DNA of 64,000 nucleotides, taken from contig JACQYB010000045.1 in NCBI GenBank assembly GCA_016208415.1, positions 1 through 64,000 on the forward strand, in the 5' to 3' direction. The notes below the pieces were generated by a model, which had not been told where the DNA came from, searched no databases, and worked only from the letters and a program-made list of their open reading frames with translations. Below, piece after piece: positions 1 through 10,740 of this stretch. Origin of the DNA: Betaproteobacteria bacterium (GTDB lineage: Bacteria; Pseudomonadota; Gammaproteobacteria; Burkholderiales; Rhodocyclaceae). Made by a program: the position numbers and the translations under genes. Every line of letters begins with the position of its first letter. Position 1 is the first letter of the stretch.

Positions 1-78
1 GCTTCCCACGATAACAGAGGTGTTCCAGCCTATCCCCCTCCCGTCCGTCCCGCACTCCTCAAGCCCTTGTTTCCACCC

Positions 79-264
79 TCACCCGAAATGTCCCCGTGAC
101 AACCCTATCCCCTGGGGCCTGGCACAGGGAAGGACGTCACAGCTACTCTTGGTATGACCTTGAACATAAGTGCCGTCTTTTCGGGTGTAGCCGTTGACAT
201 ATTTGTCGGCGAGAACTGCTCCAGAGAGCGTGACCAAGGCAAGGAATAGAACTGTGCGTTTCAT
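79..264 (-). CDS. Small secreted protein, 61 aa
   Basis: The protein has an N-terminal signal peptide (MKRTVLFLALVTLSGAVLA, probable cleavage after ALA) followed by a short mature part starting DKYVNGYTRKDGTYVQGHTKS. That opening resembles a common family of small exported bacterial proteins with a VxGYxRKDGTYVxxHxR signature, whose function is unknown. After HTKSS the sequence (CDVLPCARPQG...) no longer looks like that family, so the 3' end may be frameshifted or replaced. The start was chosen because a strong GGAGG lies at the right distance upstream and the signal peptide begins there. It points away from the integrase remnant that follows, the orientation expected of a cassette beside an integron integrase, but no attC site could be recognised. 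Confidence 0.6.
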   Translation of the reverse strand: MKRTVLFLALVTLSGAVLADKYVNGYTRKDGTYVQGHTKSSCDVLPCARPQGIGLSRGHFG

Positions 265-424
265 AATGACCTCCAAGTTCTCGTCGAAAAGCCGCTCGAC
301 GAATGCGGTGGCATCGAATGCCCAACTAGATGTCGACACCAAATGGTGTATACCCAGATTGACGGGCGTTTCGTACAATCCGTGGCTGCTCAGTACATGT
401 GTCTGAATAACCACCGCTATTCCC

Positions 425-1012
425 ATGACACCGCCCGGATACACACCATCCTCCCCTTCCCCCGCGCCCTCCCGGGAGCCGAAGCTGCTCGACCAGGTCG
501 CACAGCGCATTCGTCGCAAGGGCTACAGCCTGCGCACCGAGCGCTCCTATGTAGGGTGGATTAAGCGCTTCATTCTGTTTCATGGCAAGCGCCACCCGCG
601 CGACATGGGCAAGGCGGAGGTTGAGGCCTTTCTCACATCGCTGGCTGTGGAGCGGGATGTGGCGGCGGCCACTCAGAACCAGGCCTTGTCGGCCATCCTG
701 TTCCTGTACAAGGAAGTGCTGGAGACCCCACTGCCGTGGCTCGACGCAGTCGAGCGGGCGAAGAAGCCGGCACGCCTGCCCACGGTTCTGGGCGTCGCCG
801 AGGTGGGGGCGGTGTTGGGGCAACTGCAAGCCACGCCCGCGCTCATGTGCCGGCTGCTCTACGGCACGGGCATGCGCCTGATGGCGTCGTTCTCCAGCAG
901 GCGTGCGACCTCAGCGTCCGCCTCGGGCCGGAAGGCGTCATCGATCCCTGCCGCCAGATGCTGGAGACTGCCGAAACCCTTCAGTAATGGATTGGGGACG
1001 GTTTTTCGGTAA
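425..1012 (+). pseudogene. Truncated integron-type tyrosine recombinase
   Basis: Residues about 20-155 match the N-terminal half of integron integrases (IntI): a SAM-like core-binding domain with YSLRTERSYVGWIKRFILFH and KRHPRDMGKAEVEAFLTSLA, then LPWLDAVERAKKPARLP and the start of the catalytic domain. Homology stops at LLYGTGMRLM, which holds the first catalytic Arg. The remaining residues (ASFSSRRATSA...) are unrelated, so the second half with the His, Arg and Tyr residues is missing. Intact IntI proteins are about 320 residues; about 150 are recognisable here. It cannot be active. The following bases to about 1010 show no family I recognise. Confidence 0.85.
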
Positions 1013-1065
1013 GCCCCGGGCTTTGATCTTCCCGAGGAGCGTTCAATGCTCCGCCGGCCCTGCAA

Positions 1066-1311
1066 GATGTGCCGTTGCATCTGATCCAGCGAGGGAGCAA
1101 CCGCCAGGTCTGTTTCTTTGCCGAGGAGAACTATCGGTTCTATCTGGATTGGCTGGCCAAGCAGGCCGGCAGGCGGCCTATCGGGAGTTTCCTGTACGAA
1201 CTGGAGCTTGGCCTCGTCGATGAGATCCGGTGGGCGACCAACGGCAATGTCGTGCCGGGCAGCGAAGGCTTCGCGGCCGGGGCGTCACCCAGCCTTGCCA
1301 CGTTACACTAA
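1066..1311 (+). pseudogene. REP-associated transposase remnant with internal deletion
   Basis: The frame encodes VPLHLIQRGSNRQVCFFAEENYRFYLDWL, the typical N-terminal part of REP-associated tyrosine transposases of the Y1/IS200-like type, including the HLIQRGxNRQ strand. After about 35 residues it jumps to LVDEIRWATNGN, which resembles the extreme C-terminal part of the same family. The central part with the HUH motif and the catalytic Tyr is absent. No proper start codon with a ribosome site is visible. This is an internally deleted, dead copy of the enzyme class thought to mobilise REP palindromes, which are frequent elsewhere in this window. Confidence 0.75.
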
Positions 1312-1337
1312 CGTTCATCCCCTGCCGGAGGTCGTTC

Positions 1338-1547
1338 ATGAACTTCACCATCGAGTGCGAGGAAGAGGCTGATGGTCGGTGGATCGCCGAAGTACCTCAG
1401 CTTCCCGGCGTTCTCTGCTACGGCGCTACCGCCGAGGAGGCCATGGCGAAGGCTGAGGTGCTTGCCCTCCGTGCCATGGCCGAACGCCTGGAGCAGGGCG
1501 AGGCGCGTCCCGTCGAGATCACGATCTCGCTCCCCCTCGCCGCATGA
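1338..1547 (+). CDS. HicB-like domain protein, 69 aa
   Basis: The small protein has the HicB/UPF0150 fold pattern: IECEEEADGRWIAEVPQLPGVLCYGATAEEAMAKAEVLALRAMAERL. HicB proteins are partially degraded RNase H-like domains that usually act as antitoxins of HicA mRNA interferases. No HicA gene (about 60 residues, double-stranded RNA-binding-like) is visible on either side, and there is no C-terminal DNA-binding extension. It is therefore a solitary HicB-like protein or the survivor of a broken toxin-antitoxin pair. The ATG has a GGAGG nine bases upstream. The gene sits among several decayed genes. Confidence 0.7.
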   Translation: MNFTIECEEEADGRWIAEVPQLPGVLCYGATAEEAMAKAEVLALRAMAERLEQGEARPVEITISLPLAA

Positions 1548-1683
1548 GCGGCAGGGCATCGGCAGCGCGCTGATGGAGCGCGGCCCGGCGCTGCTGCGGG
1601 AGCGCGGCGCCGCCGGCTGTGTGCTGGTGTCGGGGCTGCTCTTTGCCGGTGCCGGTGCGGTGGCCGCCGGGGCGGGCGGATGA
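1546..1683 (+). pseudogene. GNAT acetyltransferase fragment
   Basis: Directly after the HicB-like stop the frame reads RQGIGSALMERGPALLRERGAAGCVLV, which is the acetyl-CoA-binding motif A of GNAT N-acetyltransferases (Q/RxxGxG/A followed by helix alpha-3 and the LGDPxYY strand). The pattern breaks up after GCVLV and the frame closes soon after. No N-terminal half precedes it. It looks like a leftover of a second acetyltransferase gene, separate from the intact one that begins about 50 bases downstream. Confidence 0.55.
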
Positions 1684-1729
1684 ACCGCGGGCGCCCGGGG
1701 CGGACCGGCCCTTTCCGGAAGGCATGACC

Positions 1730-2158
1730 ATGGACATCGAATACCGCGCAGGCGCCTGCATCACCGTGGAACAGGCCATCGAGCTGTACCGGCGCTCCAC
1801 CCTCGGGGAGCGCCGGCCGGTGGACCGCCCGGACATCTTCCAGGCCATGCTGTCCAACGCCAGCCTGATCGTGACGGCCTGGAGCGGCGGGCGCCCGGTG
1901 GGCATCGCCCGCACCCTCACCGACTTCCGCTACGTGGCCTACCTGGCCGACCTGGCGGTGGACGCCGAGTTCCAGCACCGCGGCATCGGCCGCCGGCTGG
2001 TGGAGGAGACCCGGCGCCGCCTCGGGTCGGAGTGCATGGTGGTGCTGCTGGCCGCGCCCAAGGCCAACGGCTATTACCCGCGGCTGGGCTTCGAGCCCAA
2101 CCCCCGGGCCTGGGTGCTGCCCGGCGGCAGGACGCCACCGGAAGGCGAGCCACGCTAG
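1730..2158 (+). CDS. GNAT family N-acetyltransferase
   Basis: This 142-residue protein is a single GNAT domain. Motif A is clear (YLADLAVDAEFQHRGIGRRLVEETRRRL, with the Q/RxxGxGxR pyrophosphate loop). The C-terminal KANGYYPRLGFEPNPRAWVL is typical of small acetyltransferases that act on small molecules or protein N-termini; the substrate cannot be read from sequence. An in-frame ATG six bases earlier (1724) is possible, but GGAAGG lies seven bases before the ATG at 1730, so the later start is preferred. It follows a fragment of another acetyltransferase. Confidence 0.8.
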   Translation: MDIEYRAGACITVEQAIELYRRSTLGERRPVDRPDIFQAMLSNASLIVTAWSGGRPVGIARTLTDFRYVAYLADLAVDAEFQHRGIGRRLVEETRRRLGSECMVVLLAAPKANGYYPRLGFEPNPRAWVLPGGRTPPEGEPR

Positions 2159-2375
2159 CCAGTCCCCCGGGCCGGCCATCCCGGGCGCGATGCCCCTTGC
2201 CCGGCGCTTCGTCGCGGCATGCACGGGGCCGGGAGGGCTGAAGCTGGCGCGCCGGCATGCGCCGGTGGTTGGCTGATCGGGGCCGCGGCGGTACCCTTCG
2301 GACTCTCCGGCCCCGGCCGGGGCACATGCCCGCGCGGCCCAACCACAACGACTACCGCCAACACGTCACACGGCC

Positions 2376-3581
2376 ATGGAAACCCAGAATCCCATCCTGA
2401 TGCACCCCCACGCCAGCGGCGCGGCACACGCCGGCGGCACAGGCCTGCCCGCAGCGCCGTTGTCCGACCCGGACCCCATCGTCGGCAACCGCGTCGAGCT
2501 GCAACTGCTCACCACCCTGAAGTGCAACCTGAAATGCACCTATTGCTCCCTGGGCGTGGGCGAGGTGCTCGGCTCCCAGACCGAACTGAAGTACGACATC
2601 GACCAGCTCGCCGCCTTCGTCGACCGGCATCTGCGGGGCAAGGAGGTCTACGTCACCTTCTACGGCGGCGAACCGACGCTGAACCAGGAGATGATGCAGG
2701 CGGTGATGCGCCGCTTCCCGGAGTTCCGCTTCCAGCTTCAAACCAACGGCACGCTGCTCGACGGCCTGCCGGACTGGGTGCTGGCGAAGCTGTCCAACAT
2801 CCTCGTCTCCATCGACGGCGGCGAAGCCACCACCGACGGCTACCGCGGCCGCGGCATCTGGCGCCAGGTGATCCGCAACGTGGAGCACGTGCGCGAGCGC
2901 GTCGGCGGCACCGTGACCGCCCGCGTCACCTGGGGCAACCCGGACACCCGCTTCGAGGAGCTGGACGAACTGGCCGAATCCTTCGACTACCTGTACTGGC
3001 AGTTCGTCGCCGACGAGATGTACTTCGGCGATTCGGTGGCCAAGCGCCAGGCGGTGCTGGTGCGCCTGATCGACAAGTTCTTCGCCCGCACCGACCGGCT
3101 CTATCCGCTCATTCCGCTGATGGGCATCGTGCGCAACAAGGTGCTGCCCGGCCGCGCCGTCGAACTCTACGCCGGGCAGACCCAGTGCCGGGTGTCCACG
3201 CACCTGATCAACGTCATGCCAAACGGCCAGATCTACCCCTGCCCGGACATGATGTACGCCCACCCCATGCAGATGGGCGAGATCCAGGGCAACTGGCTGA
3301 AGAAGAGCCCGCTCCAGCCCACGCCCGACATGCCCTGCGAAGGCTGCGAGGCTTTCTCCTGGTGCCGGCGCAACTGCATGAAGAACCTGTGGCTGGCCTA
3401 CGTGAAGAAGGACGAGCGCTACCGGGCCAACGTGGTGGAGCCCATCTGCGAGCTGCTCAGGTTCATGGGCCGGGAGATCGACCGGCACGACCCCCACGGC
3501 TGGTTTTCGCGCCTCAGCCTGTCGGTGAGGCGGCGGGTGACGGACGCCGAGGTTTACGAGTACGTGGAGATCATGCCCTGA
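2376..3581 (+). CDS. Radical SAM/SPASM-type protein
   Basis: The 401-residue protein carries the radical SAM cluster motif CNLKCTYC (Cys50, Cys54, Cys57), which binds the 4Fe-4S cluster that cleaves S-adenosylmethionine, followed by [11 protein letters not shown] and LQTNGTLLD. The C-terminal third has a Cys-rich SPASM-like region ([41 protein letters not shown]) that should hold auxiliary clusters. This layout is typical of peptide- or protein-modifying radical SAM enzymes. No short precursor peptide gene is visible beside it, so the substrate is unknown. The start has no good ribosome site. It lies about 120 bases upstream of the ligase/dehydrogenase operon in the same direction and may be cotranscribed. 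Confidence 0.88.
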   Translation: METQNPILMHPHASGAAHAGGTGLPAAPLSDPDPIVGNRVELQLLTTLKCNLKCTYCSLGVGEVLGSQTELKYDIDQLAAFVDRHLRGKEVYVTFYGGEPTLNQEMMQAVMRRFPEFRFQLQTNGTLLDGLPDWVLAKLSNILVSIDGGEATTDGYRGRGIWRQVIRNVEHVRERVGGTVTARVTWGNPDTRFEELDELAESFDYLYWQFVADEMYFGDSVAKRQAVLVRLIDKFFARTDRLYPLIPLMGIVRNKVLPGRAVELYAGQTQCRVSTHLINVMPNGQIYPCPDMMYAHPMQMGEIQGNWLKKSPLQPTPDMPCEGCEAFSWCRRNCMKNLWLAYVKKDERYRANVVEPICELLRFMGREIDRHDPHGWFSRLSLSVRRRVTDAEVYEYVEIMP

Positions 3582-3702
3582 TCCGTGCCCGGCGCGGCGC
3601 GACTCGCCCCACGCTTGCGCCGGGTCAACGCCTTCGCCAACGGCTGGGGCAACATTGCGCTGTGACCCGCGCCACGCGCGCCCGCACCCCGCGGAAGGAA
3701 CG

Positions 3703-5463
<1,761 letters not shown>

Positions 5464-5466
<3 letters not shown>

Positions 5467-5676
5467 CGACCCCCACGCTTCGCTGCCCCCCGAGGGGGCT
5501 CATGCCGCCTTGGGGCGGCCCGGCGGCGGCATGGTGACGACCCCCACGCTTCGCTGCCCCCCACGGGGGCTCATGCCGCCTTGGGGCGGCCCGGCGGCGG
5601 CATGGTGACGACCCCCACGCTTCGCTGCCCCCCGAGGGGGCGCATGCTCGGGGGCGGACCCGCGGCGCCATGACCG
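5464..5676. repeat. Tandem array of 71-base repeats, three units
   Basis: Units begin at 5464, 5535 and 5606, exactly 71 bases apart. The unit opens TGACGACCCCCACGCTTCGC. It contains two stem-loops, CCCCC/GGGGG around GA or AC, and GCCGCC/GGCGGC around TTGG. The third unit degenerates after the first stem. The array fills the whole gap between the ligase and the E1-alpha gene. Further copies lie at 42881-42963 and 47224-47283, and one is inside an aminotransferase gene at 40813-40882. It may act as a transcription attenuator or RNA-stability element within the operon, which is inference. Confidence 0.9.
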
Positions 5677-6683
5677 CCACCGTCGCCCCGCCCCCCTCCG
5701 GCCCCGTGCCCTACGAGCAGGAGTTTGCCCTGCGCCTGCTGGCGGACATGGTGCGCATCCGCCGCATGGAGGAGGCCTGCGCCCAGCGCTACGGCGAGGG
5801 CCGCATCCGCGGCTTCCTGCACCTGTACATCGGCGAGGAGGCGGTGGCCACCGGCGCCATGCACGCCCTCGGCGCGCAGGACAACGTCGTGGCCACCTAC
5901 CGCGAGCACGGCCACGCGCTGCTGCGGGGCGTGTCCATGGCGGCCATCATGGCGGAGATGTTCGGCCGGCGGGAAGGCTGCTCGCGCGGGCGCGGCGGCT
6001 CCATGCACCTGTTCGACGCCGCCACGCGCTTTTTCGGCGGCAACGCCATCGTCGGCGGCGGCCTGCCGCTGGCGGTGGGGCTGGCGCTGGCGGCCAAAAT
6101 GCAGGGCGAGGGGCGCGTCACCGCCTGCTTTTTCGGCGAGGGCGCCGTGGCCGAGGGCGCCTTCCACGAGTCCATGAACCTGGCGGCGCTGTGGGGCCTG
6201 CCGGTGGCCTTCCTGTGCGAGAACAACCTCTACGCCATGGGCACCGCCCTGGCGCGCTCCGAATCCCGCACCGACCTGTGCGCCAAGGCCGAGGTGTTCG
6301 GCATGCCCGCCCTGCGTGCCGACGGCATGGACGTGGTGGCCGTGCACGAGGCCGCGCGCCAGGCCGTGGCCCAGGTGCGGGAGGGCGGCGGCCCGGTGTT
6401 CGTGGAGTTCCAGACCTACCGCTTCCGCGCCCACTCCATGTTCGACCCCGAGCTCTACCGCGACCGCGCCGAGGTGGAGGCGTGGAAGACGCGCGGCCCC
6501 ATCCACACCTACTCGGCGCGGCTCAAGGCCCAGGGGCTGCTGGACGAGGAGCGGTTCCTGGCCCTCGACCGCGCCGCCGAGGAGGAGGTGGCCGAGGCCA
6601 CGGCCTTCGCGGAATCCGCCGCCCTGGAGCCGGTGGAAGACCTGCTGCGCGACGTGTGCACCCCGCCGGAGGCCGGGCCATGA
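5670..6683 (+). CDS. 2-oxoacid dehydrogenase E1 component, alpha subunit
   Basis: This 337-residue protein is a thiamine-diphosphate-dependent E1-alpha of the pyruvate/acetoin/branched-chain type. The thiamine diphosphate and magnesium motif runs from [20 protein letters not shown] to CENN (about residues 155-186). [11 protein letters not shown] and the phosphorylation-loop-like [19 protein letters not shown] are typical of PdhA/AcoA. It decarboxylates a 2-oxoacid and hands the acyl group to the lipoyl arm of E2. Length and motifs fit AcoA/PdhA of heterotetrameric E1; substrate specificity cannot be decided. Its start lies just inside the end of the repeat array, and its stop overlaps the E1-beta start (ATGA), indicating translational coupling. 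Confidence 0.92.
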   Translation: MTATVAPPPSGPVPYEQEFALRLLADMVRIRRMEEACAQRYGEGRIRGFLHLYIGEEAVATGAMHALGAQDNVVATYREHGHALLRGVSMAAIMAEMFGRREGCSRGRGGSMHLFDAATRFFGGNAIVGGGLPLAVGLALAAKMQGEGRVTACFFGEGAVAEGAFHESMNLAALWGLPVAFLCENNLYAMGTALARSESRTDLCAKAEVFGMPALRADGMDVVAVHEAARQAVAQVREGGGPVFVEFQTYRFRAHSMFDPELYRDRAEVEAWKTRGPIHTYSARLKAQGLLDEERFLALDRAAEEEVAEATAFAESAALEPVEDLLRDVCTPPEAGP

Positions 6684-7672
6684 GCCCGACGCGCATGAGC
6701 TACCGCGAGGCGCTGCGCGCCGCCCTGCGCGAAGCCATGCAGCGCGATCCCCGCGTCTTCCTCATGGGCGAGGACGTGGGCCGCTACGGCGGCACCTACG
6801 CCGTGAGCAAGGGTCTGCTGGAGGAGTTCGGCGCCGAGCGCATCCGCGACACACCGCTGTCCGAACTGGCCTTCGTCGGCGCCGGCATCGGCGCGGCCCT
6901 GGGGGGGATGAGGCCCATCGTCGAGGTGATGACGGTAAATTTCAGCCTGCTGGCCCTGGACCAGATCGTCAACACTGCCGCCGCCCTGCGCCACATGTCC
7001 GGCGGCCAGTTCTCCGTGCCGCTGGTGATCCGCATGGCCACCGGCGCCGGGCGCCAGCTCGCCGCCCAGCATTCCCACAGCCTGGAGAACTGGTACGCCC
7101 ACATCCCCGGCATCCGCGTGCTGGCCCCCGCCACCATCGAGGACGCCCGCGCCATGCTCTGGCCGGCGCTGCGCGACCCGGACCCGGTGGTGATCTTCGA
7201 GCACGCCCAGCTCTACAACCTGGAGGAGGATCTGCCCGCGCACTGGGAATCCAACGCCGACATCTCCCACGCCCGGGTGCGGCGCAACGGCACGGACCTG
7301 AGCCTGCTGGCCTGGGGCGGCTGCCTGGGCAAGGCGCTGGAGGCCGCCGCGCTGCTGGAGGGCGAGGGCATCTCCGCCGAAGTCATCGACCTGCGGGTGC
7401 TGCGTCCGCTGGACATGGACACGGTGCTGGCCTCCGTGCGCCGCACCCACCGCGCCGTGGTGGTGGACGAGGGCTGGCGCAGCGGCAGCCTGGCCGGCGA
7501 GTTGCTGGCACGCATCGCGGAAGAGTCCTTCTACGACCTGGACGCCGCCCCGGCGCGGGTATGCAGCCAGGAAGTCCCCATCCCCTACGCCAAGCACCTG
7601 GAAGACGCCGCGCTGCCCCAGGTGCCGATGATCGCCGCCGCGGCCAGACGGGTGGCAGGCCGCGATGCTTGA
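6680..7672 (+). CDS. 2-oxoacid dehydrogenase E1 component, beta subunit
   Basis: The 330-residue protein is a transketolase-like E1-beta: [38 protein letters not shown], the conserved [25 protein letters not shown] and the C-terminal transketolase domain ([18 protein letters not shown]). It forms the alpha2-beta2 decarboxylase with the preceding gene product. Overlap of four bases upstream and eight bases downstream shows it belongs to one translationally coupled operon. The substrate could be pyruvate, acetoin or a branched-chain oxoacid; the sequence does not decide. Confidence 0.93.
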   Translation: MSPTRMSYREALRAALREAMQRDPRVFLMGEDVGRYGGTYAVSKGLLEEFGAERIRDTPLSELAFVGAGIGAALGGMRPIVEVMTVNFSLLALDQIVNTAAALRHMSGGQFSVPLVIRMATGAGRQLAAQHSHSLENWYAHIPGIRVLAPATIEDARAMLWPALRDPDPVVIFEHAQLYNLEEDLPAHWESNADISHARVRRNGTDLSLLAWGGCLGKALEAAALLEGEGISAEVIDLRVLRPLDMDTVLASVRRTHRAVVVDEGWRSGSLAGELLARIAEESFYDLDAAPARVCSQEVPIPYAKHLEDAALPQVPMIAAAARRVAGRDA

Positions 7673-8873
7673 ACTGAGACTCCCTTCCCTCGGCGCCGAC
7701 ATGGACGAGGGCAAGCTCCTGGAATGGAAGGTGCGGCCCGGCGAGCACGTGGTGCGCGGCCAGGTGATGTGCGTGGTGGACACCGCCAAGGCGGCGGTGG
7801 ATGTGGAGATCTGGCAGGACGGCACGGTGGCGGAACTGCGCGTGCAGCCGGGGGAGACGGTACCCGTGGGCACGATATTGGCCACGCTGCTGGCGCCGGG
7901 GGAGAGCGCCGCCGCGCCACCGCCCCCCGCGCCCGTCACGGCCCCGCCTGCGGCCGCTCGCGCGCCACGCCGGCGCATCTCCCCCGCCGCACGCAAGCGC
8001 GCCGAGGAACTGGGCGTCGCGGTGGACGACATCCCCGGCAGCGGCCCCGACGGAGCCGTCACCCTGCAGGACGTGGAACTGGCGGCGGCCGGCGCCATGG
8101 CCCCGGCGGCGGCTCCCCGCCCGGCGCCCGCGGCATCCCCGGCGGCGGCTCCCCTCCCGGCGCCCGTCGCACCCCCGGCAACGACTCCCGCGGCGGTCCC
8201 CGACCACCAGGCCGAAATGCGCCGCGCCATCGCCGCGGCCATGAGCCGTTCCAAGCGCGAGATCCCCCACTACTACCTGGCGCTCACCGTGCCGCTGGCG
8301 CGGGCCTCGGCCTGGCTGCGGGACCACAACGCCCGACGCCCCGTCACCGAACGCCTGCTCATGGCCGCGCTGCTGCTCAAGAGCGTCGCCCTGGCGTGTC
8401 GCAGGTTCCCGGAGTTCAACGGCTTCTGGCGCGACGAGACCTTCGTTCCCGCCGCGGCGGTGCATGCCGGCGTGGCCATTTCCCTGCGCCGTGGCGGGCT
8501 GGTGGCCCCGGCCCTGCACGACGCCGACGGCAAGCCGCTGGACCAGGTGATGCGCGAACTCTCCGACCTGGTGCAGCGCGCCCGGGCCGGAAGCCTGCGC
8601 AGTTCCGAGCTGCTGGAGCCCACCATCACCGTCACCAACCTGGGCGATGCCGGCGCGGACGTGGTGCATGCCGTCATCTACCCGCCGCAGGTGGCCATCG
8701 TCGGCTTCGGCGCCGTGGCGCCACGGCCGTGGGTGGACGAGGACGGCGAACTGCGCGCCGTTCCCACCGTCATCGCCAGCCTGGCGGCGGACCACCGCGT
8801 GTCCGACGGCCACCGCGGCGCGCTGTTCCTGGCCGAAATCCGCGACCTGCTGCAGCATCCGGAATCCTTGTAA
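7665..8873 (+). CDS. Dihydrolipoamide acyltransferase (E2)
   Basis: The 402-residue E2 has one N-terminal lipoyl domain with the lipoylation site DTAKA (Lys42). An Ala-Pro linker leads to an E1/E3-binding domain (residues about 103-140, [16 protein letters not shown]...[12 protein letters not shown]), a second very Ala-Pro-rich linker (140-180) and a catalytic acyltransferase domain ending with the active-site [11 protein letters not shown] (His377). It transfers the acyl group made by E1 from lipoamide to its acceptor, normally CoA. The start overlaps the E1-beta gene by eight bases. No dihydrolipoamide dehydrogenase (E3) gene follows, so E3 must come from elsewhere in the genome. Confidence 0.92.
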   Translation: MLELRLPSLGADMDEGKLLEWKVRPGEHVVRGQVMCVVDTAKAAVDVEIWQDGTVAELRVQPGETVPVGTILATLLAPGESAAAPPPPAPVTAPPAAARAPRRRISPAARKRAEELGVAVDDIPGSGPDGAVTLQDVELAAAGAMAPAAAPRPAPAASPAAAPLPAPVAPPATTPAAVPDHQAEMRRAIAAAMSRSKREIPHYYLALTVPLARASAWLRDHNARRPVTERLLMAALLLKSVALACRRFPEFNGFWRDETFVPAAAVHAGVAISLRRGGLVAPALHDADGKPLDQVMRELSDLVQRARAGSLRSSELLEPTITVTNLGDAGADVVHAVIYPPQVAIVGFGAVAPRPWVDEDGELRAVPTVIASLAADHRVSDGHRGALFLAEIRDLLQHPESL

Positions 8874-8883
8874 GGGAAGAGGA

Positions 8884-9132
8884 ATGAACCGTGACGACAT
8901 CCGCGCCCGCATGCTGGGCGTGCTGAAGGGCATCGCGCCGGAGCTGGAGGAAGACGAGGTCGACTGGGACCGGCCCTGGCGCGGCCAGGTGGACCTGGAC
9001 TCCATGGACTTCCTCAACTTCGTCGTCGGCCTGCACCAGGCGCTGCAGGTGGACATTCCCGAAGCCGACTATGGCCGGCTGAAGACGCTCAACGGCGTGG
9101 TGGAATACCTGGCGGGCCGGCTCGGGGCGTGA
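8884..9132 (+). CDS. Acyl carrier protein
   Basis: This 82-residue protein has the acyl-carrier fold: an acidic helix 1, the phosphopantetheine attachment motif DLDSMDF with Ser40, and the helix 2/3 pattern NFVVGLHQALQVDIPEADYGRLKTLNGVVEYL. The first Leu of the usual DSL motif is Met, as in many discrete carrier proteins outside fatty acid synthesis. It starts ten bases after the E2 stop with AGGGAAGAGG as ribosome site and is the last gene of the operon. A dedicated carrier protein beside E2 and an adenylating ligase suggests that acyl groups are loaded onto it, which is inference. Confidence 0.9.
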   Translation: MNRDDIRARMLGVLKGIAPELEEDEVDWDRPWRGQVDLDSMDFLNFVVGLHQALQVDIPEADYGRLKTLNGVVEYLAGRLGA

Positions 9133-9144
9133 GCGGCGGCGCCT

Positions 9145-9204
9145 GTGGGAGCGGGCTTGCCCGCGATTGGGCGTGGCTGAAATCGCGGGCAAGCCCGCTC
9201 CCAC
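9145..9204. repeat. REP palindrome, intergenic copy
   Basis: A near-perfect inverted repeat: GTGGGAGCGGGCTTGCCCGC on the left, and its complement ending GCTCCCAC on the right, around a short loop. This is the intergenic form of the REP element that recurs at 19301, 19808, 21661, 24951 (degenerate), 36673 and 62355. It lies just after the carrier protein gene and could act as a transcription end or mRNA-stabilising hairpin. Confidence 0.92.
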
Positions 9205-9357
9205 AAGTGTGCGTCATGCGCCACCAGGGTCCCGGGCAGGAGAGTGCGCGTGTCGCCGGACGGCGGAGTCCGTGTTTCACAAAACGGCGGGGTTGGCGTT
9301 TCGACTAGAATCGCGCCGTCCCCCGCACCGAGCGCCCGGCCCCCGCCGGCCAGCCCC

Positions 9358-10065
9358 ATGAAAATCGTCCTAGCCGTCGTTGCGTTGATCGTGGTTGTGT
9401 TGGCCGCCGTGCTGCTGTCTGCGCCGCAGGATTCCGGGCAGGCCGGCAAACCCATCGCCGACCTGCCGTGGCACATCGACACGCTGCCCGACGGCAACTC
9501 GCGGGTGTTCGGCCTGACGCTGGGCGCCAGCACCCTGGCCGAGGCGCGGGACCGCTTCGGCCGCGACATGCAGCTCGCCGTCATCGCCGCGCCGGGGGAG
9601 ACCGGATCCCTGGAGGCCTACTACGACCAGATCGACATCGGCCCCCTCACCGGCAGGATGATCCTCACCGCCGATCTCGATCGCGCCACCGTGGAAGCGC
9701 TGCGCAGCCGCGCCGCCAAGTCCGACTACATGGAAAGCAGCACCCGGCGCCACACCCTGGCCGCCGCCGACCTGCCCCTGGCATTGGGCGCGCCCATCGG
9801 TGCCATCGCCTTCATCCCCTCCGCCCAGCTCGACGCCGACACCGCCATGCAGCGTTTCGGCACGCCCGCGCAACGGGTGCGCATCACCGGGCATGTGGAA
9901 CAGTTGCTCTATCCGGACAAGGGACTGGCGGTGACCCTCGACGCCAAGGGCAAGGAGGTGCTGCAGTACGTGGCACCGCGGCAGTTCGCCGAGCGCCTGC
10001 ATGCGCCGCTTGAATCCGCGCCCGCGGAACCGGGGGCACCGGCATCAGGGCGCGATGCGCGTTGA
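9358..10065 (+). CDS. Membrane-anchored protein of unknown function
   Basis: The 235-residue protein starts with one hydrophobic segment (MKIVLAVVALIVVVLAAVLL, residues 1-20), a signal anchor or uncleaved signal, and the rest is soluble and probably periplasmic. Segments such as GNSRVFGLTLGASTLAEARDRFG and SAQLDADTAMQRFGTPAQRV suggest an outer-surface or periplasmic domain with repeated helix motifs. I do not recognise a named family. The ATG at 9358 was chosen over an upstream ATG at 9244 because the hydrophobic anchor begins there and the upstream part is low-complexity translation of the intergenic region. It converges with, and overlaps, the next gene on the opposite strand. Confidence 0.75.
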   Translation: MKIVLAVVALIVVVLAAVLLSAPQDSGQAGKPIADLPWHIDTLPDGNSRVFGLTLGASTLAEARDRFGRDMQLAVIAAPGETGSLEAYYDQIDIGPLTGRMILTADLDRATVEALRSRAAKSDYMESSTRRHTLAAADLPLALGAPIGAIAFIPSAQLDADTAMQRFGTPAQRVRITGHVEQLLYPDKGLAVTLDAKGKEVLQYVAPRQFAERLHAPLESAPAEPGAPASGRDAR

Positions 10066-10734
10066 CGCCCGGTTGCGCGCCGGCGCGCGCCCCGGCGCAG
10101 CGCCGGAGCGCCCCGCCGCCCGTCCCACCAGCCAGTCCAGCACGCAGTAGAAGGCGCCGGCGGCAAAGGGCGGATTGAGGGTCGCCCAGCCGCTCCAGGG
10201 CGTGACCGGGCGCCACGCCCAGTTGCCCAGCCAGGTGCCCCACAGTTCCATGGCCAGGGCAAGCAGGAACATCACCGCATAGAGCCGCGGCGCCGGGCCG
10301 TAGCGCACGCACAGCACGAACAGCGCCGTCAGCGGCAGGCTCAGGCCATCCACGCCCGCGGCCGCCAGCGCCACCGCCACCACCCCCGCCAATGCCGCCG
10401 TCGCGGCTGGCGTCCACTGCGGCAGCCGCGGCGCCAGCCACAACCCGAGGGCGTACAGCAGCACATGCCCCGGCGGCACGAACAGCGGGATGTTGCCCAG
10501 CCGGTAGTCGTAGAGCCCCCAGATCAGCGACAGCAGGACCTCGCCGGCGGTGGCGATGGCCAGGCAGGCCAGCAGCGCCGGACGCTGCGTCGCCGGACCG
10601 CGGATCAGCAGCACGGCAAACACCGCCCAGGCCCAGCCATCGACCACCGCCTGCGCCCGGACGCCGCCTCGCGCGTCCAGGGCGAGCCCGGCGACGATGG
10701 TGAGCACGACCAGCAGGGCAAGTCGAGGATTCAT
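10045..10734 (-). CDS. Multi-pass membrane protein, unknown function
   Basis: The 229-residue protein is hydrophobic throughout with about six or seven predicted membrane segments (for example LALLVVLTIVAGLAL, WAVFAVLLI, ALLACLAIATAGEVLLSLIWGL, LYAVMFLLALAMELWGTWLGNWAW). The family is not recognised; the pattern of Trp-rich helices with short loops would fit a small integral membrane enzyme or carotenoid-synthesis-like protein, but this is only a guess. Its 3' end overlaps the convergent gene by 21 bases. Its start abuts a catalase remnant on the other strand. Confidence 0.7.
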   Translation of the reverse strand: MNPRLALLVVLTIVAGLALDARGGVRAQAVVDGWAWAVFAVLLIRGPATQRPALLACLAIATAGEVLLSLIWGLYDYRLGNIPLFVPPGHVLLYALGLWLAPRLPQWTPAATAALAGVVAVALAAAGVDGLSLPLTALFVLCVRYGPAPRLYAVMFLLALAMELWGTWLGNWAWRPVTPWSGWATLNPPFAAGAFYCVLDWLVGRAAGRSGAAPGRAPARNRASTRIAP

Positions 10735-10740
10735 GGCGCA

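Noticed and set aside
320-326. GCCCAAC core-site-like heptamer upstream of the integrase remnant, possible attI/attC box
   Set aside because: A single seven-base match without the paired sites and hairpin of an attC is expected by chance.
859-1080. Open frame on the minus strand across the integrase/transposase junction
   Set aside because: No ribosome site and no recognised family; it probably reflects GC-rich antisense openness.
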